Source: DATIHT01 sp964348615
GTDB lineage: Bacteria; Patescibacteriota; Microgenomatia; Curtissbacterales; GWA2-41-24
Direction of reading: 5' to 3'
NCBI GenBank assembly: GCA_964348615.1
Contig: CAYGDE010000003.1
Location: forward strand, 1-35,708
DNA: 35,708 bases
In this document: positions 19,887-29,069 of the stretch, piece after piece
How the letters are laid out: each line of letters starts with the position of its first letter
How positions within the stretch are numbered: the first letter of the stretch is position 1
Program-made: the position numbers and the translations under genes
The notes under the pieces: generated by a model
What the model saw: only the letters and a program-made list of their open reading frames with translations
The model's database searches: none
Told to the model about the DNA's origin: nothing

Positions 19887-21674
19887 ATGATTGACAGAGA
19901 ACTCCCTAGTGTAGGCTTGATGGATCGAGTTCGTGTAGTCGGTAGACACGAGGGTTTGATAGATGCTTACGTTCCTCTTGAACTCATTTCCAGAGAAGGT
20001 GTCGCAGTGGATGAAACACATGTTAGGGATCTTGCAAAATCAATTTCGTTAGAAACAAATGGTGTATATAACGGGCAGCTGTCTCCTATCATTTTGGGTG
20101 ATGTAGCTGGACGTGATAAGTTTGCAATAATAGACGGTTTTCACAGAACTCCTGCGCTGGAGTCTTTAGGTCGGACCGAAGCTTATTGCACTATTAAAGA
20201 AAATTGCACTTGGGAGAATGTTATAGATCTTAGGATTACCTCAACAAGCACACATAAGATTGTGAGATTTCCAAGGCTTATTGGGTGGATGACAGAATCA
20301 TGGTCATTTTCCCCATGGTCAGATAAAATTACTGTGAATCAGGCCTTTGCAATTTCCGTACAAAACAGTACGGCCATCGGAAAAAAATTAGGCTTAGATG
20401 CCGATGACGTTTCCGGTATCACGGATTGGGTGAACGTTAAATGCACTCAATGGAAATATAAACCTGGAAGCATCGCAAGATATTTGTCGATAGCAAAAAA
20501 TGCGGATCCAGAGTTGGTCAGTTCTGTCCGTGATTCTAGAGAAAGTGGTGTACCAAATGCTTTAACCACGAACCATATCGCTGCTCTTTCAAGTATTTTG
20601 CCAGAGCAGTATGAGTTTCAGCGGCTTGTAGCTTCGGTTGTAGATGCTGAAAATTTGACCATTCCAAAAACCAGAATCCTTGCTACTTTTATATCTCAGG
20701 CTGGAAGTGCCTTAGAAGCTCGAAGGATAATTTCTACAGGAATGTGGAGATCTGTTACTACTGTAGAAAGAGCAAGAGGAAAAAAAGAGAAGACCAGGTT
20801 TAGTGAAACTCAGGAGTTAATCGATAAAATCTTTGAAACTGAACTGGAGATTGCAAGATTGTCTATAGAGAATGCCGTATTGTCTGGCAGATACAAGTTT
20901 AATTTAAAGGATTCGATTGAGAATCTTCCTTCTGCTCAAAGGGAAGTTGCAAGGTTAAGGCTCGTTGAGGGTTTTTCTCTTGCTGATACGGCCCGAATAC
21001 TTGGGAAGGAAATTAATAATGTAAAAGTCTTACAATCAATGGCTATAGGGAAACTTATAAAAAGAGATGCTGTAGACGTTTCCCATGATTCTGTGAGCGA
21101 ACCATTTGAGCTGGTTTCTGACCTTCTGGCGCAGGATGAAAAAGTAATAACTTCAAGTGAAATTGAAGTTTTTGGAAACAAACTACGAGAAATTGTACCA
21201 GTTATTACTGCATTTCTTAGATCGAAAGGTATGAAACCTGAACGAATAATGTCTGCCACAACAGAGATTATTATAGACTCCTACTCTGCTTTAGGTCGGG
21301 CATCAGACCAACCAAATACCAGCAGCTCAGACGAGATCCAGCATCTGCTTATTTCAACTATTAGTGATGTACTTTCTAAATTTACTGAAGAAGACCCACG
21401 GAAAGACTTGGAACAACGAAACGTGGAAGTCAAACGCATTACAACAATTATTGGTGAGATTGAAGATGATCTGCGAAATAAGGATAAAGTGAAAAATTAT
21501 TTGTCTTTATTGCCTGCTACATCAAGAAGGGACTTTGTTTTGGCCGAATTTTTTGGCTTAGCACCATTTGAAATTGCGAAAGTTCGAAACGTCAACCTGA
21601 CAGGTGTAACCCGTTCATTGGCCCGCGCTCGTGCCCTTCTTTTAGAAAACATGGTCGAGGATTACGTATCTTAA
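19887..21674 (+). CDS. ParB/Srx-like domain fused to two sigma-70 region 4-like HTH segments
   Basis: 595 residues, soluble. Residues about 28-105 form a ParB/sulfiredoxin-like domain: V-P-L-E-L-I, then D-E-T-H-V-R-D-L-A-K-S-I, N-G-Q-L-S-P-I-I-L, and the motif A-I-I-D-G-F-H-R-T-P-A-L (80-91), comparable to the D-G-x-H-R box of ParB-like proteins. Residues about 343-394 read as a sigma region 4-type HTH: N-L-P-S-A-Q-R-E-V-A-R-L-R-L-V-E-G, then F-S-L-A-D-T-A-R-I-L-G, then a recognition helix and R-x-x-x-x-L-like end. A second such segment lies at about 539-590 (L-L-P-A-T-S-R-R-D-F-V, F-E-I-A-K-V-R-N-V-N-L-T-G-V-T-R-S-L-A-R-A-R-A-L-L). No sigma region 2 is seen, so it is not a normal sigma factor. 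Probably a DNA-binding regulator or segregation-type protein; function unknown. Confidence 0.72.
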   Translation: MIDRELPSVGLMDRVRVVGRHEGLIDAYVPLELISREGVAVDETHVRDLAKSISLETNGVYNGQLSPIILGDVAGRDKFAIIDGFHRTPALESLGRTEAYCTIKENCTWENVIDLRITSTSTHKIVRFPRLIGWMTESWSFSPWSDKITVNQAFAISVQNSTAIGKKLGLDADDVSGITDWVNVKCTQWKYKPGSIARYLSIAKNADPELVSSVRDSRESGVPNALTTNHIAALSSILPEQYEFQRLVASVVDAENLTIPKTRILATFISQAGSALEARRIISTGMWRSVTTVERARGKKEKTRFSETQELIDKIFETELEIARLSIENAVLSGRYKFNLKDSIENLPSAQREVARLRLVEGFSLADTARILGKEINNVKVLQSMAIGKLIKRDAVDVSHDSVSEPFELVSDLLAQDEKVITSSEIEVFGNKLREIVPVITAFLRSKGMKPERIMSATTEIIIDSYSALGRASDQPNTSSSDEIQHLLISTISDVLSKFTEEDPRKDLEQRNVEVKRITTIIGEIEDDLRNKDKVKNYLSLLPATSRRDFVLAEFFGLAPFEIAKVRNVNLTGVTRSLARARALLLENMVEDYVS

Positions 21675-23273
21675 CTATTCCAATAAATTTCGGCCTGTCA
21701 TTTGAGAAGGTTTGGGGATGTTTAATAAGCCTAAGATTGTTGGTGCAACGTCGGCCAGTATTCCTTGAGTAAGCTGGATGGATTTGCCCTTAAATTCTTT
21801 TGTACAAATAATAAGGGGCGCTGGATTTGCATTGTGTTGAGTTTCGGCATTACCAAGAGAATCTAGCATTTGTTCCGCATTTCCGTGGTCTGAGGTAATT
21901 ACCAAAGCGCCGCCAACTGCAAGTACCGTTTTTTCTAAAATACCCAAGTGAAGGTCTATGCACTTTACGGCTTCAACTGCTGCATGTAAATTTCCCGTAT
22001 GACCCAACATATCGGCGTTGGCGAAGTTTACAACAATAAATTCATAAACACGGCTTTGGATTCTTTTTATTAACTGTTTTGTCATTTCAGGTGCTGACAT
22101 GTCGGGTTTTAGGTCGTACGATGCAACTTTTGGCGAATTAACCAAAAGCCGATCTTCACCTACAAACGGCATTTCTTTCCCCCCATTTAAAAAATATGTA
22201 ACGTGCGCATATTTTTCTGTTTCCGCAATATGAAATTGTCTTTTGCCCCTTTCTGAAAAAACCCTGGCAATTGGCATAGGAATTTCTTCTTTTTCGAAAG
22301 AAACTGCGGAAACCTGAAGACTGCTTTGGTAGTTTGTAAGCGTGACTACGAAAAGGTCCTGCAGTTTTGTGCCTCGGTCAAAAGTACTGACAATATCCCC
22401 TGATGCAGTTTTTACTTTTTCAAAATCATCAAGTACAAATGCTTTGACAATTTGCCTTGCGCGGTCTGGACGAAAGTTAAAAACAATTATGCTGTCGCCT
22501 GCTTTTATGGGCCCTTTAGGTTCGGCGTTTTGGTTTACAATCATTGTCGGTTTGATAAACTCATCCGTTATCCCTTCTGTGTAGGAAATTTCAATTGCAC
22601 CAACCGGATCGTAACTTTTATTTTGTCCTTTTCCCAAAAGTGTCATATATGCCTCTTTTGTTCTTTCCCACCTATTGTCCCTGTCCATTGCAAAGTACCT
22701 TCCGGAAATCGTGGCAACAATACCTAGGTTTTGGGCATTTATTTTTTTTAAAACTTCGAACATATATGCTTTTGCGGATGTTGGCGGACTATCGCGACCA
22801 TCAGTAAAAAGATGTATTTTTACATTTTGCTGGGGAAAGTGGGAAGCTTTTACAAGTTCCAAAATTGCAAAAAGGTGGTTGGTACTACTGTGTACTATCC
22901 CAGAACTTAAAAGTCCCATTATGTGAATATCGGATTTGTTGTTTTGAGCGTGTTCTATTGCTTGGGCAAGTGCTTCATTGTCGTAAAAGGTGCCATTATC
23001 AATGGATGCATTTATTCTCATTAAGTCGCCAAATACGACTTTCCCAGCGCCGATGTTTAGGTGCCCTACTTCGCTATTTCCCGCTTTTTTCGCCGGAAGG
23101 CCAACACTCGAACCGGAAGTTTGTAAGTATGTGTGAGGGTATGAAAACCAAAGCTTATTAAAGTTTTTTGGGTTCGCTTGGGTTATTGCATTGCCAGGGT
23201 AATTATTTGCAATTCCCCATCCGTCTAAGATGCAAAGAACCAAGGGTTTTATTTTGAACGTAGTTTTTAGCAT
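21675..23273 (-). CDS. gpmI: 2,3-bisphosphoglycerate-independent phosphoglycerate mutase
   Basis: Converts 3- and 2-phosphoglycerate using two Mn ions and a phosphoserine. 532 residues. Alkaline-phosphatase fold marks: C-I-L-D-G-W-G (about 14-20, metal Asp17), phosphorylated Ser67 in K-A-G-N-S-E-V-G-H, then the inserted transferase domain with H-L-F-T-D-G-R-D and S-G-R-Y-F-A-M-D-R-D-N-R-W-E-R, and C-terminal V-N-F-A-N-A-D-M-L-G-H-T-G and I-T-S-D-H-G-N-A-E. Last gene of ppsA-eno-gpmI, 8 bases after the eno stop. Its stop directly abuts the stop of the convergent ParB-like gene. Confidence 0.96.
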   Translation of the reverse strand: MLKTTFKIKPLVLCILDGWGIANNYPGNAITQANPKNFNKLWFSYPHTYLQTSGSSVGLPAKKAGNSEVGHLNIGAGKVVFGDLMRINASIDNGTFYDNEALAQAIEHAQNNKSDIHIMGLLSSGIVHSSTNHLFAILELVKASHFPQQNVKIHLFTDGRDSPPTSAKAYMFEVLKKINAQNLGIVATISGRYFAMDRDNRWERTKEAYMTLLGKGQNKSYDPVGAIEISYTEGITDEFIKPTMIVNQNAEPKGPIKAGDSIIVFNFRPDRARQIVKAFVLDDFEKVKTASGDIVSTFDRGTKLQDLFVVTLTNYQSSLQVSAVSFEKEEIPMPIARVFSERGKRQFHIAETEKYAHVTYFLNGGKEMPFVGEDRLLVNSPKVASYDLKPDMSAPEMTKQLIKRIQSRVYEFIVVNFANADMLGHTGNLHAAVEAVKCIDLHLGILEKTVLAVGGALVITSDHGNAEQMLDSLGNAETQHNANPAPLIICTKEFKGKSIQLTQGILADVAPTILGLLNIPKPSQMTGRNLLE

Positions 23274-23281
23274 AGAAACTA

Positions 23282-24535
23282 TTACGAAAGTTCATGTTCT
23301 ATTTCCAAAAGCCGATTATATTTTGCTACGCGTTCACCCCTGGCAGGTGCCCCAAACTTTGCGTAGTCTGCACCAATTCCTACGGCGAAATCGGCGATAA
23401 AATCATCATTTGTTTCGCCAGACCTGTGAGAAACAACCAACTTAATTGCCGATTTTTTTGCAAAGCTAACTACCTCTAATGTTTCTGTAATTGTGCCTAT
23501 TTGGTTTGGTTTAATAACAATTGCGTTGCAAGCTTTTTGCTCAACTGCCTTTTGCAGCCTTTGCAAGTTTGTTGTGGTTAAATCATCTCCCACAATTAGT
23601 GTGTCTGTGCCAAGTTTTTTTGTAATATCCTGCCAGCTATTCCAATCTTCTTCCGAAAGCGGGTCTTCTACCGAAAGCAGATGGTATTGTTCGTTTATGG
23701 CAATGTAAAATTCGATAAGGTCGGAAGGCGAAAGAGGTATTGGCCGGTCTTTTAACCTGTAACTGTCGCCCGAGTGAAAATTTGAGGCAGCTGCATCTAA
23801 ACTAAAAAATAGGTCAATTCCCAACTTATAATTTGCACTATTCACCGCCTCCTCAATCATTTTGAGTCCGTCTAGATTAGAATACAGGGTCGGTGCAAAC
23901 CCCCCTTCGTCTCCCAAAAGTGCGGAGGCGCTATGAAGTTTTAGTGTTTCTTTAAGCGCGTGATAACTCTCAACGCCAACCTTTAGGCTTTTGGAATATG
24001 AGCTTGATTTTGGCGGAACAATCATAAATTCTTGAAAATCTAGGTTCATATTGCCATGTTTGCCGCCATTTAAAATATTGAACATTGGTGTGGGTATTGT
24101 AAATTGATTAGTTTTTTGCCCAGAAAGTTGCGAAATGTATTGGTAAAGTGGAAGTTTTTGTGAAACGGCTTGTGCTTTTGCGATTGCGCCAGACAGGGAA
24201 AGAATAGTGTTTGCGCCCAGATTCTTTTTTTCGGAAGAACCGTCTTCGGCTATCATCATTGAATCTAGAGCTTTTTGATTTGCAGCGTCTTGGCCTATTA
24301 ATTTTGGCGCAAGGTCTTTTGAAATTTTTTCAAGACAATTTAAAACTCCTAACCCAGCGTATCTTGCAGAATCTTTGTCTCTTAACTCCGTAGCTTCATT
24401 TTTACCTACAGAAGAGCCGGAAGGTACGGAAAAGACGCCAACTGCGCCATCTTCCAAAGCGATTATTGTTTCAATTGTTGGGTTGGCGCGGCTATCTATG
24501 ATTTCCCGGGCAATAATTTTTTTTATCTTAGCCAT
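23282..24535 (-). CDS. eno: Enolase
   Basis: Interconverts 2-phosphoglycerate and phosphoenolpyruvate. 417 residues, slightly below the usual 430. Visible: I-I-A-R-E-I-I-D-S-R-A-N-P-T-I-E at the start, F-N-I-L-N-G-G-K-H-G-N-M-N-L-D-F-Q-E-F-M (canonical N-G-G-A-H changed to N-G-G-K-H), L-G-D-E-G-G-F-A-P, S-V-E-D-P-L-S-E-E-D-W, G-D-D-L-T-T-T-N, I-K-P-N-Q-I-G-T (catalytic Lys) and S-H-R-S-G-E-T-N-D. The ATG overlaps the end of ppsA by 8 bases, so translation is likely coupled. Confidence 0.96.
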   Translation of the reverse strand: MAKIKKIIAREIIDSRANPTIETIIALEDGAVGVFSVPSGSSVGKNEATELRDKDSARYAGLGVLNCLEKISKDLAPKLIGQDAANQKALDSMMIAEDGSSEKKNLGANTILSLSGAIAKAQAVSQKLPLYQYISQLSGQKTNQFTIPTPMFNILNGGKHGNMNLDFQEFMIVPPKSSSYSKSLKVGVESYHALKETLKLHSASALLGDEGGFAPTLYSNLDGLKMIEEAVNSANYKLGIDLFFSLDAAASNFHSGDSYRLKDRPIPLSPSDLIEFYIAINEQYHLLSVEDPLSEEDWNSWQDITKKLGTDTLIVGDDLTTTNLQRLQKAVEQKACNAIVIKPNQIGTITETLEVVSFAKKSAIKLVVSHRSGETNDDFIADFAVGIGADYAKFGAPARGERVAKYNRLLEIEHELS

Positions 24536-26810
24536 TTTTTGAAATTAGTTTTCTTTCTGCATCGTAAATTATTTGGCGGGTTATATCAATCTTGTCCGGA
24601 TTTACGGAAATTGAATTTATACCCCAGTCTACCAGTTTTTCAGTTAGTTCTGGGTAAAAAGACGGTGCTTGGCCGCAAATTGAACAGGTAATATTGTATT
24701 CTTTACAAGTTTTTATGACTCTTTGCAGCGCCCAAAGGACAGATTTGTCCATTTCCCAAAATTCGCTTGCAACTTCTTCATTGTCTCTGTCTGTTCCTAA
24801 AATAAGCATGGTTAAGTCGTTGGACCCAATTGAGATACCATCTACACCAACTTTTATAAAGTCTTCAAGACGAATAATGTTCGTTGGCAATTCGGCCATC
24901 ATATAAAACTTGAAGTCCTTGTCTTCAAACATACCTGCTTCTTGGGTGATATCCCTAACTGCTTTTAGCTCTTCGGGTGTTCTTACAAAAGGGATCATGA
25001 GATAAATATTTTTGTGCTTTTTTCTGACTCTTTTTAAAACTTCAAGTTCAAGTTTGAATATGTCTGGGTCTTTAAGATATCGAAATGCCCCTCTGTAACC
25101 GAGCATAGGATTCGATTCTTTCGGCTCATAACTTTCGCCGCCTTTTAAATGCCTATACTCATTAGATTTCAAATCGCTTGCCCTATAAATTACCGGCCTT
25201 GATCCAAAAGCTTTACCAAAAATTTCTAAACCTTTTTGGAAAAGACTAATAAATTCCTCCTGTCTTTTTTCTGCTAAAAACTTTTTAGGGTGAGTGCCTA
25301 TCTGTGCTAACATAAATTCTGCTCTTAAAAGCCCTACACCGTCTACATTATAGGCTGCAATATGGTGTGCAATTTGCGGCTCAGCCAGGTTAACATAAAG
25401 CTTTGTTGCAGTTTTTAAAACACTGCTTTTTTTAATTAGGTTTTTTTCTGCGCTTGCGACTTTTTCTCCCTTTTGTAATCCCCCTTTGTAAACAGCTCCT
25501 TTTGCTCCGTCAACGGTTACAACCATTCCCTCTTTCAATTTTTTGGTAGCATCTTGAGTGCCTACTACACAAGCAATTCCGAGTTCTCTGGAAACGATTG
25601 CTGCATGCGAAGTTCGACCTCCTTTATCTGTGACTATTGCAACCGCTTTTTTCATAGCAGGAACATAGTCTGGATTTGTCATTTCTACAACCAAAACATC
25701 GCCTTTTTGGACGCGGTTAAGTTCTTTGGGGGATTTAATTATGACAACTTTGCCTGATGCTATTGCTGGTGATGCTGGTGCACCAATTACAATCGGCTCT
25801 CTTGGATCGGATTTTTGCTTAAGATCTTCTGCTTTTTTTTGTAAATTTGGCTTTTGGTTTTTTATTGTTGTAATTGGCCGAGTCTGGACAATATAGAGTT
25901 TACCTTTTTCATATGCCCATTCGATGTCTTGCCCGAAATAATAATGGTCTTCAATTTTTTTACCAATCCTTGCCAACTCTTTAATTTTTTCGTCTGGAAG
26001 TTTTTGTGCTTTTTGAAAAGCTTTTGCAATCGGTATAAGCCTGTTGGCAGTTTTAGCTTTTACTAATTGTTTTTCCTGCGCAACAATATTTTTGTTTGTT
26101 ATCTCGAAGTTTTTTTTGCTTATTTCGTAGTGGTCGGGAGTTGCTTGACCACTTACTATCAACTCGCCAAGGCCAAAAACCGCCTCAACCGTAACGGTGT
26201 TTTTATCGTTTGTTACCGGATCCACAGTAAACATAACACCCGAGGTTTCTGACTGAACCATCAGTTGTACGGGCACTGCAATAGCAACTTTAAAGTGGTC
26301 GAATTTTTGCTGGACCCTATAAAAGATTGCCCTGGCTTCAAAAAGTGATGCCCATGCGCCAAGAATAGCTTCTATTAACTCTTTTTTACCCTTGATGTTT
26401 AAAAAGGTTGCTTGCTGTCCTGCGAAGGATGCGTTTGGCAAATCTTCTGCGGTTGCTGAGGACCGTACAGCTACTTGCGCATCATGTCCCTGGGAGAGTT
26501 CGTCGTAAAATTTGAAAATTTGTTGTTCTAGTTCTTTTTCTAGAGTTAAATTTTTAATCTCTTTTTGGCAAAGCAAAGCGGATTTTTGTAGGGCCAATGG
26601 GTCTTCGACATTAAGGCCGTAAAGAATCCCTTTTATCCGGTCTAAGGCACCTGAGGACTTAAAGATTTTCCTATACGCTTGGGCAGTTACAATAAAACCG
26701 TTTGGTACTGGGGCCCCTATTTTTGTCAGTTCACCTAAATTTGCACCTTTGCCGCCGACTTGATCTATGTCGTTTTTGTCTATTTGTAAAAACCAAACTA
26801 CATCTTCCAT
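24528..26810 (-). CDS. ppsA: Phosphoenolpyruvate synthase
   Basis: Makes PEP, AMP and phosphate from pyruvate, ATP and water, allowing gluconeogenesis. 760 residues. N-terminal ATP-grasp domain beginning G-G-K-G-A-N-L-G-E-L-T-K (about 19-30), with V-A-V-R-S-S-A-T-A-E-D-L-P-N-A-S-F-A-G-Q; central phosphohistidine domain T-D-K-G-G-R-T-S-H-A-A-I-V-S-R-E-L-G with the swivelling His; C-terminal PEP-binding barrel ending C-S-I-C-G-Q-A-P-S. First gene of the operon with eno and gpmI, so the set runs pyruvate to PEP to 2-PG to 3-PG. TACAAT lies 13 bases before the ATG, a plausible -10. Confidence 0.94.
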   Translation of the reverse strand: MEDVVWFLQIDKNDIDQVGGKGANLGELTKIGAPVPNGFIVTAQAYRKIFKSSGALDRIKGILYGLNVEDPLALQKSALLCQKEIKNLTLEKELEQQIFKFYDELSQGHDAQVAVRSSATAEDLPNASFAGQQATFLNIKGKKELIEAILGAWASLFEARAIFYRVQQKFDHFKVAIAVPVQLMVQSETSGVMFTVDPVTNDKNTVTVEAVFGLGELIVSGQATPDHYEISKKNFEITNKNIVAQEKQLVKAKTANRLIPIAKAFQKAQKLPDEKIKELARIGKKIEDHYYFGQDIEWAYEKGKLYIVQTRPITTIKNQKPNLQKKAEDLKQKSDPREPIVIGAPASPAIASGKVVIIKSPKELNRVQKGDVLVVEMTNPDYVPAMKKAVAIVTDKGGRTSHAAIVSRELGIACVVGTQDATKKLKEGMVVTVDGAKGAVYKGGLQKGEKVASAEKNLIKKSSVLKTATKLYVNLAEPQIAHHIAAYNVDGVGLLRAEFMLAQIGTHPKKFLAEKRQEEFISLFQKGLEIFGKAFGSRPVIYRASDLKSNEYRHLKGGESYEPKESNPMLGYRGAFRYLKDPDIFKLELEVLKRVRKKHKNIYLMIPFVRTPEELKAVRDITQEAGMFEDKDFKFYMMAELPTNIIRLEDFIKVGVDGISIGSNDLTMLILGTDRDNEEVASEFWEMDKSVLWALQRVIKTCKEYNITCSICGQAPSFYPELTEKLVDWGINSISVNPDKIDITRQIIYDAERKLISKNG

Positions 26811-26864
26811 GGGGCTTTATTTGATTGTAGCTGAAACAGTATGCAAGTTAAAAGTAGGCGTTTG

Positions 26865-27554
26865 TTATTTGCGAAGGTATTTTGTAAGAAGAACCATAAT
26901 TAGGGTTTTGGCCGGAAGGCTAGTTTTGCCGCTTTTTATTAAGGAATCTATTTTTAAGGAAGCACTAAATGTGGCAAGAAGTCTTGCTTTTTCGAATCTT
27001 GAACTTTGGCTTTGTAGTTTTTGCCACTGCCAGGGAGCAATTTGCCTTTTGGTAATTTGAGACGCAGATTGCATTGGTATTTCTAATTTAGAAAGTAAAA
27101 GTAGAAAAAAGCGGTTTTGAATTTGCCAAATCAAGCCTTCTTGCGCTTGTAGTTTAGGCAAAAGCGAAAATGCCAGTTTAGAGCCTGGAGTAAGACTGTC
27201 CAAAAATGCAAAAAGCTCTGTAGGCTTTTTAAAAAGCTCAACTTTGGCTATTTTTTGCAGTTTGGCTACTTTTGCTGGTGTCAATGCTTTGTTTTCCCAA
27301 AATATAACTTCTGAATCTTTTGGAACTTGAGCAAAAAGATTGTCTGGTAATTTTTTGAGTGGTGAGAGAAAATTTTCAACTACAATTACTTTGGCAGTGT
27401 CTAACAAATCTTGAGTAAGAAAAGCTTGGATGATTTGTTCTGGGCTGATTTTTGCACCTAAGCGAATTTTTGTTGACTCTTTTTGTGAATCTAAAAGATT
27501 GGACAATTTTGCGTAGGAGCTTTCGATGTCATCGCCGTGCAAAACAGTGATCAT
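26865..27554 (-). CDS. holA: DNA polymerase III delta subunit-like (clamp loader), short
   Basis: 229 residues with the pattern of HolA: M-I-T-V-L-H-G-D-D (start of the AAA+ module), helix-strand alternation with A-K-V-I-V-V-E-N-F, D-S-E-V-I-F-W-E-N-K, then the collar-domain-like C-terminus with Q-I-Q-N-R-F-F-L-L-L-L and R-Q-I-A-P-W-Q-W-Q-K-L. Delta opens the sliding clamp. It is well below the usual 330-340 residues, with the AAA+ part compacted. Starts inside the end of xseB (ATGA overlap). No stronger family match comes to mind; similarity is of the weak kind typical for delta. Confidence 0.65.
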   Translation of the reverse strand: MITVLHGDDIESSYAKLSNLLDSQKESTKIRLGAKISPEQIIQAFLTQDLLDTAKVIVVENFLSPLKKLPDNLFAQVPKDSEVIFWENKALTPAKVAKLQKIAKVELFKKPTELFAFLDSLTPGSKLAFSLLPKLQAQEGLIWQIQNRFFLLLLSKLEIPMQSASQITKRQIAPWQWQKLQSQSSRFEKARLLATFSASLKIDSLIKSGKTSLPAKTLIMVLLTKYLRK

Positions 27555-27754
27555 TCGTCTTCTTTTAAGATCGTTGAGATTTTTTGATTAGCTTCGGTTA
27601 ATTTTTCTTTACAAATCTTGTGAAGCTTCACACCTTCTTCCAGAAGTTTTAGGCCATCTTCCAGATCTAAATCAGGGTCTTCCAGTTTTTCGACAATCTC
27701 TTCTAGCCTTTTTAAGGAATGGGTGAATGAAAATTCAGTCGAATTTTTTGTCAT
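27551..27754 (-). CDS. xseB: Exodeoxyribonuclease VII small subunit
   Basis: 67 residues. Family pattern: F-T-H-S-L-K-R-L-E-E-I-V-E-K-L-E (about 9-24), D-L-D-L-E-D-G-L-K-L-L-E-E-G-V-K-L (about 28-44), then a second helix with C-K-E-K-L-T-E-A-N-Q-K-I. Forms the two-helix bundle that several copies wrap on XseA. Overlaps the end of xseA by 20 bases and the start of holA by 4. Confidence 0.93.
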   Translation of the reverse strand: MTKNSTEFSFTHSLKRLEEIVEKLEDPDLDLEDGLKLLEEGVKLHKICKEKLTEANQKISTILKEDE

Positions 27755-29006
27755 ATTTTTCGGTTATTTTTGATTTTACCTTGCCGTCTTTGAATTGTAC
27801 TCCAATTTTTTGACCAACGACAAGGGTTTTTACGCTTTTTATAATCTTTCCATTTTCCCCGGTTGTAATTGAATAGCCGCGGGAAAGCGTATTTTCTGGC
27901 GAAAGCAGCCTGAGTGATTTATTTGCAGATTCTAGTTTTTGTTTTTGATTTAGAAGTTGCAGCTGTAGTTCTTTTTGAATTTCAGAAATAAGCCTATCTA
28001 CTTTTTCGGAGGCATCTGAAATAAGAAGTTTTTCCTGGCGTTTTAAACTTTCTTTTGCCAGAAGTAATTTATTGGGCAAATCCTTAAATGTATTTTTTGT
28101 CTGCTGAAGCATAAGATGCAGATGGTCAAGTTTTTGGAAGTTAGTTGTAAAGTAATAGGCCGATTTGGAACTTAGACGATACTTTATGGCATCTAAGTTT
28201 GAGAGAAATAAGCTGTATCCGGCAGTTACAATGTTTGCTGCATCCGTGGGTGTTGATGCTCGAACGTCTGCAGTCCATTCGGCCAACGATTCATTGGCTT
28301 CGTGACCGATTGCAACAACTGTTGGAGTTTGCATTTCGAAAATCGCCCTGGCGATTTGTTCGTCGTTAAAAGCGGCTAAATCTTCTAGGGACCCTCCTCC
28401 ACGGGTAATCACAATCACATCAAAGTTTTGTTCATCAACTGCAGCGAGCGCCTTGAGAATACTATTGATTGACTTTGGGCCCTGAACACGCACGTCGGCT
28501 GTTGTTAATTCGATTATGGGGAATTTGTCTATCGTATGCCGCCTGAAGTCATTCCATGCGTCCGAGCCTTGGGAGGTAACTATACAAACACGTTTTGGAT
28601 ATTTTGGAATTTCCTTTTTGTATTTTTTGTCAAATAGCCCTTCGGCCCTTAACTTTTTAATAAGTTCTTCAAGTTCCTTTTGCAGCGCACCCTCACCATA
28701 TTCTTCAATTCTGACTATTCTAAACTGGTATTTTCCCCATGGTTCATAGAGCGTGAGATTACCATAGGCCATAATTCTTTTACCTTCAATATTTGCATCA
28801 AAACCAGCCATTGCTTGGCCATCGGCGACGCAAGGAAGCACGGATTTTTCGTCTTTGATTTTTAAATAATAAAAACTAAAACTTGGGTGCTTCTTAAATT
28901 CACTAACTTCTCCTTCAACCCAAAAGATTAATTGCTCCAAAGTTTCTTTGGAGATGTGATTTACTTCACTTACTGTAAATATTTCTTTTCCGTCTATTTG
29001 CTTCAT
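27735..29006 (-). CDS. xseA: Exodeoxyribonuclease VII large subunit
   Basis: Degrades single-stranded DNA from both ends together with XseB. 423 residues: N-terminal OB fold (about 8-100; W-V-E-G-E-V-S-E-F-K and F-S-F-Y-Y-L-K-I-K-D), catalytic domain with C-I-V-T-S-Q-G-S-D-A-W-N-D-F, D-V-I-V-I-T-R-G-G-G-S-L-E-D-L-A-A-F-N-D-E, A-I-G-H-E, and D-x-R-A-S-T-P-T-D-A-A, then a coiled coil (about 285-375) and a C-terminal L-S-R-G-Y-S-I-T. Head of xseA-xseB-holA. Upstream, in the opposite direction, lies the candidate small RNA gene. Confidence 0.95.
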   Translation of the reverse strand: MKQIDGKEIFTVSEVNHISKETLEQLIFWVEGEVSEFKKHPSFSFYYLKIKDEKSVLPCVADGQAMAGFDANIEGKRIMAYGNLTLYEPWGKYQFRIVRIEEYGEGALQKELEELIKKLRAEGLFDKKYKKEIPKYPKRVCIVTSQGSDAWNDFRRHTIDKFPIIELTTADVRVQGPKSINSILKALAAVDEQNFDVIVITRGGGSLEDLAAFNDEQIARAIFEMQTPTVVAIGHEANESLAEWTADVRASTPTDAANIVTAGYSLFLSNLDAIKYRLSSKSAYYFTTNFQKLDHLHLMLQQTKNTFKDLPNKLLLAKESLKRQEKLLISDASEKVDRLISEIQKELQLQLLNQKQKLESANKSLRLLSPENTLSRGYSITTGENGKIIKSVKTLVVGQKIGVQFKDGKVKSKITEKYDKKFD

Positions 29007-29034
29007 TGATATATTTTGATGCTTTTTATCTCAG

Positions 29035-29063
29035 TTGACATGATGGTTTACACGCTATATATT
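29035..29063 (+). promoter_or_regulatory. Near-consensus promoter with no protein gene behind it
   Basis: TTGACA (29035-29040), exactly 17 bases, TATATT (29058-29063). Start of transcription would fall at about 29070, at the foot of the first hairpin of the RNA below. No plausible coding frame follows. Confidence 0.7.
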
Positions 29064-29069
29064 TGTCGT

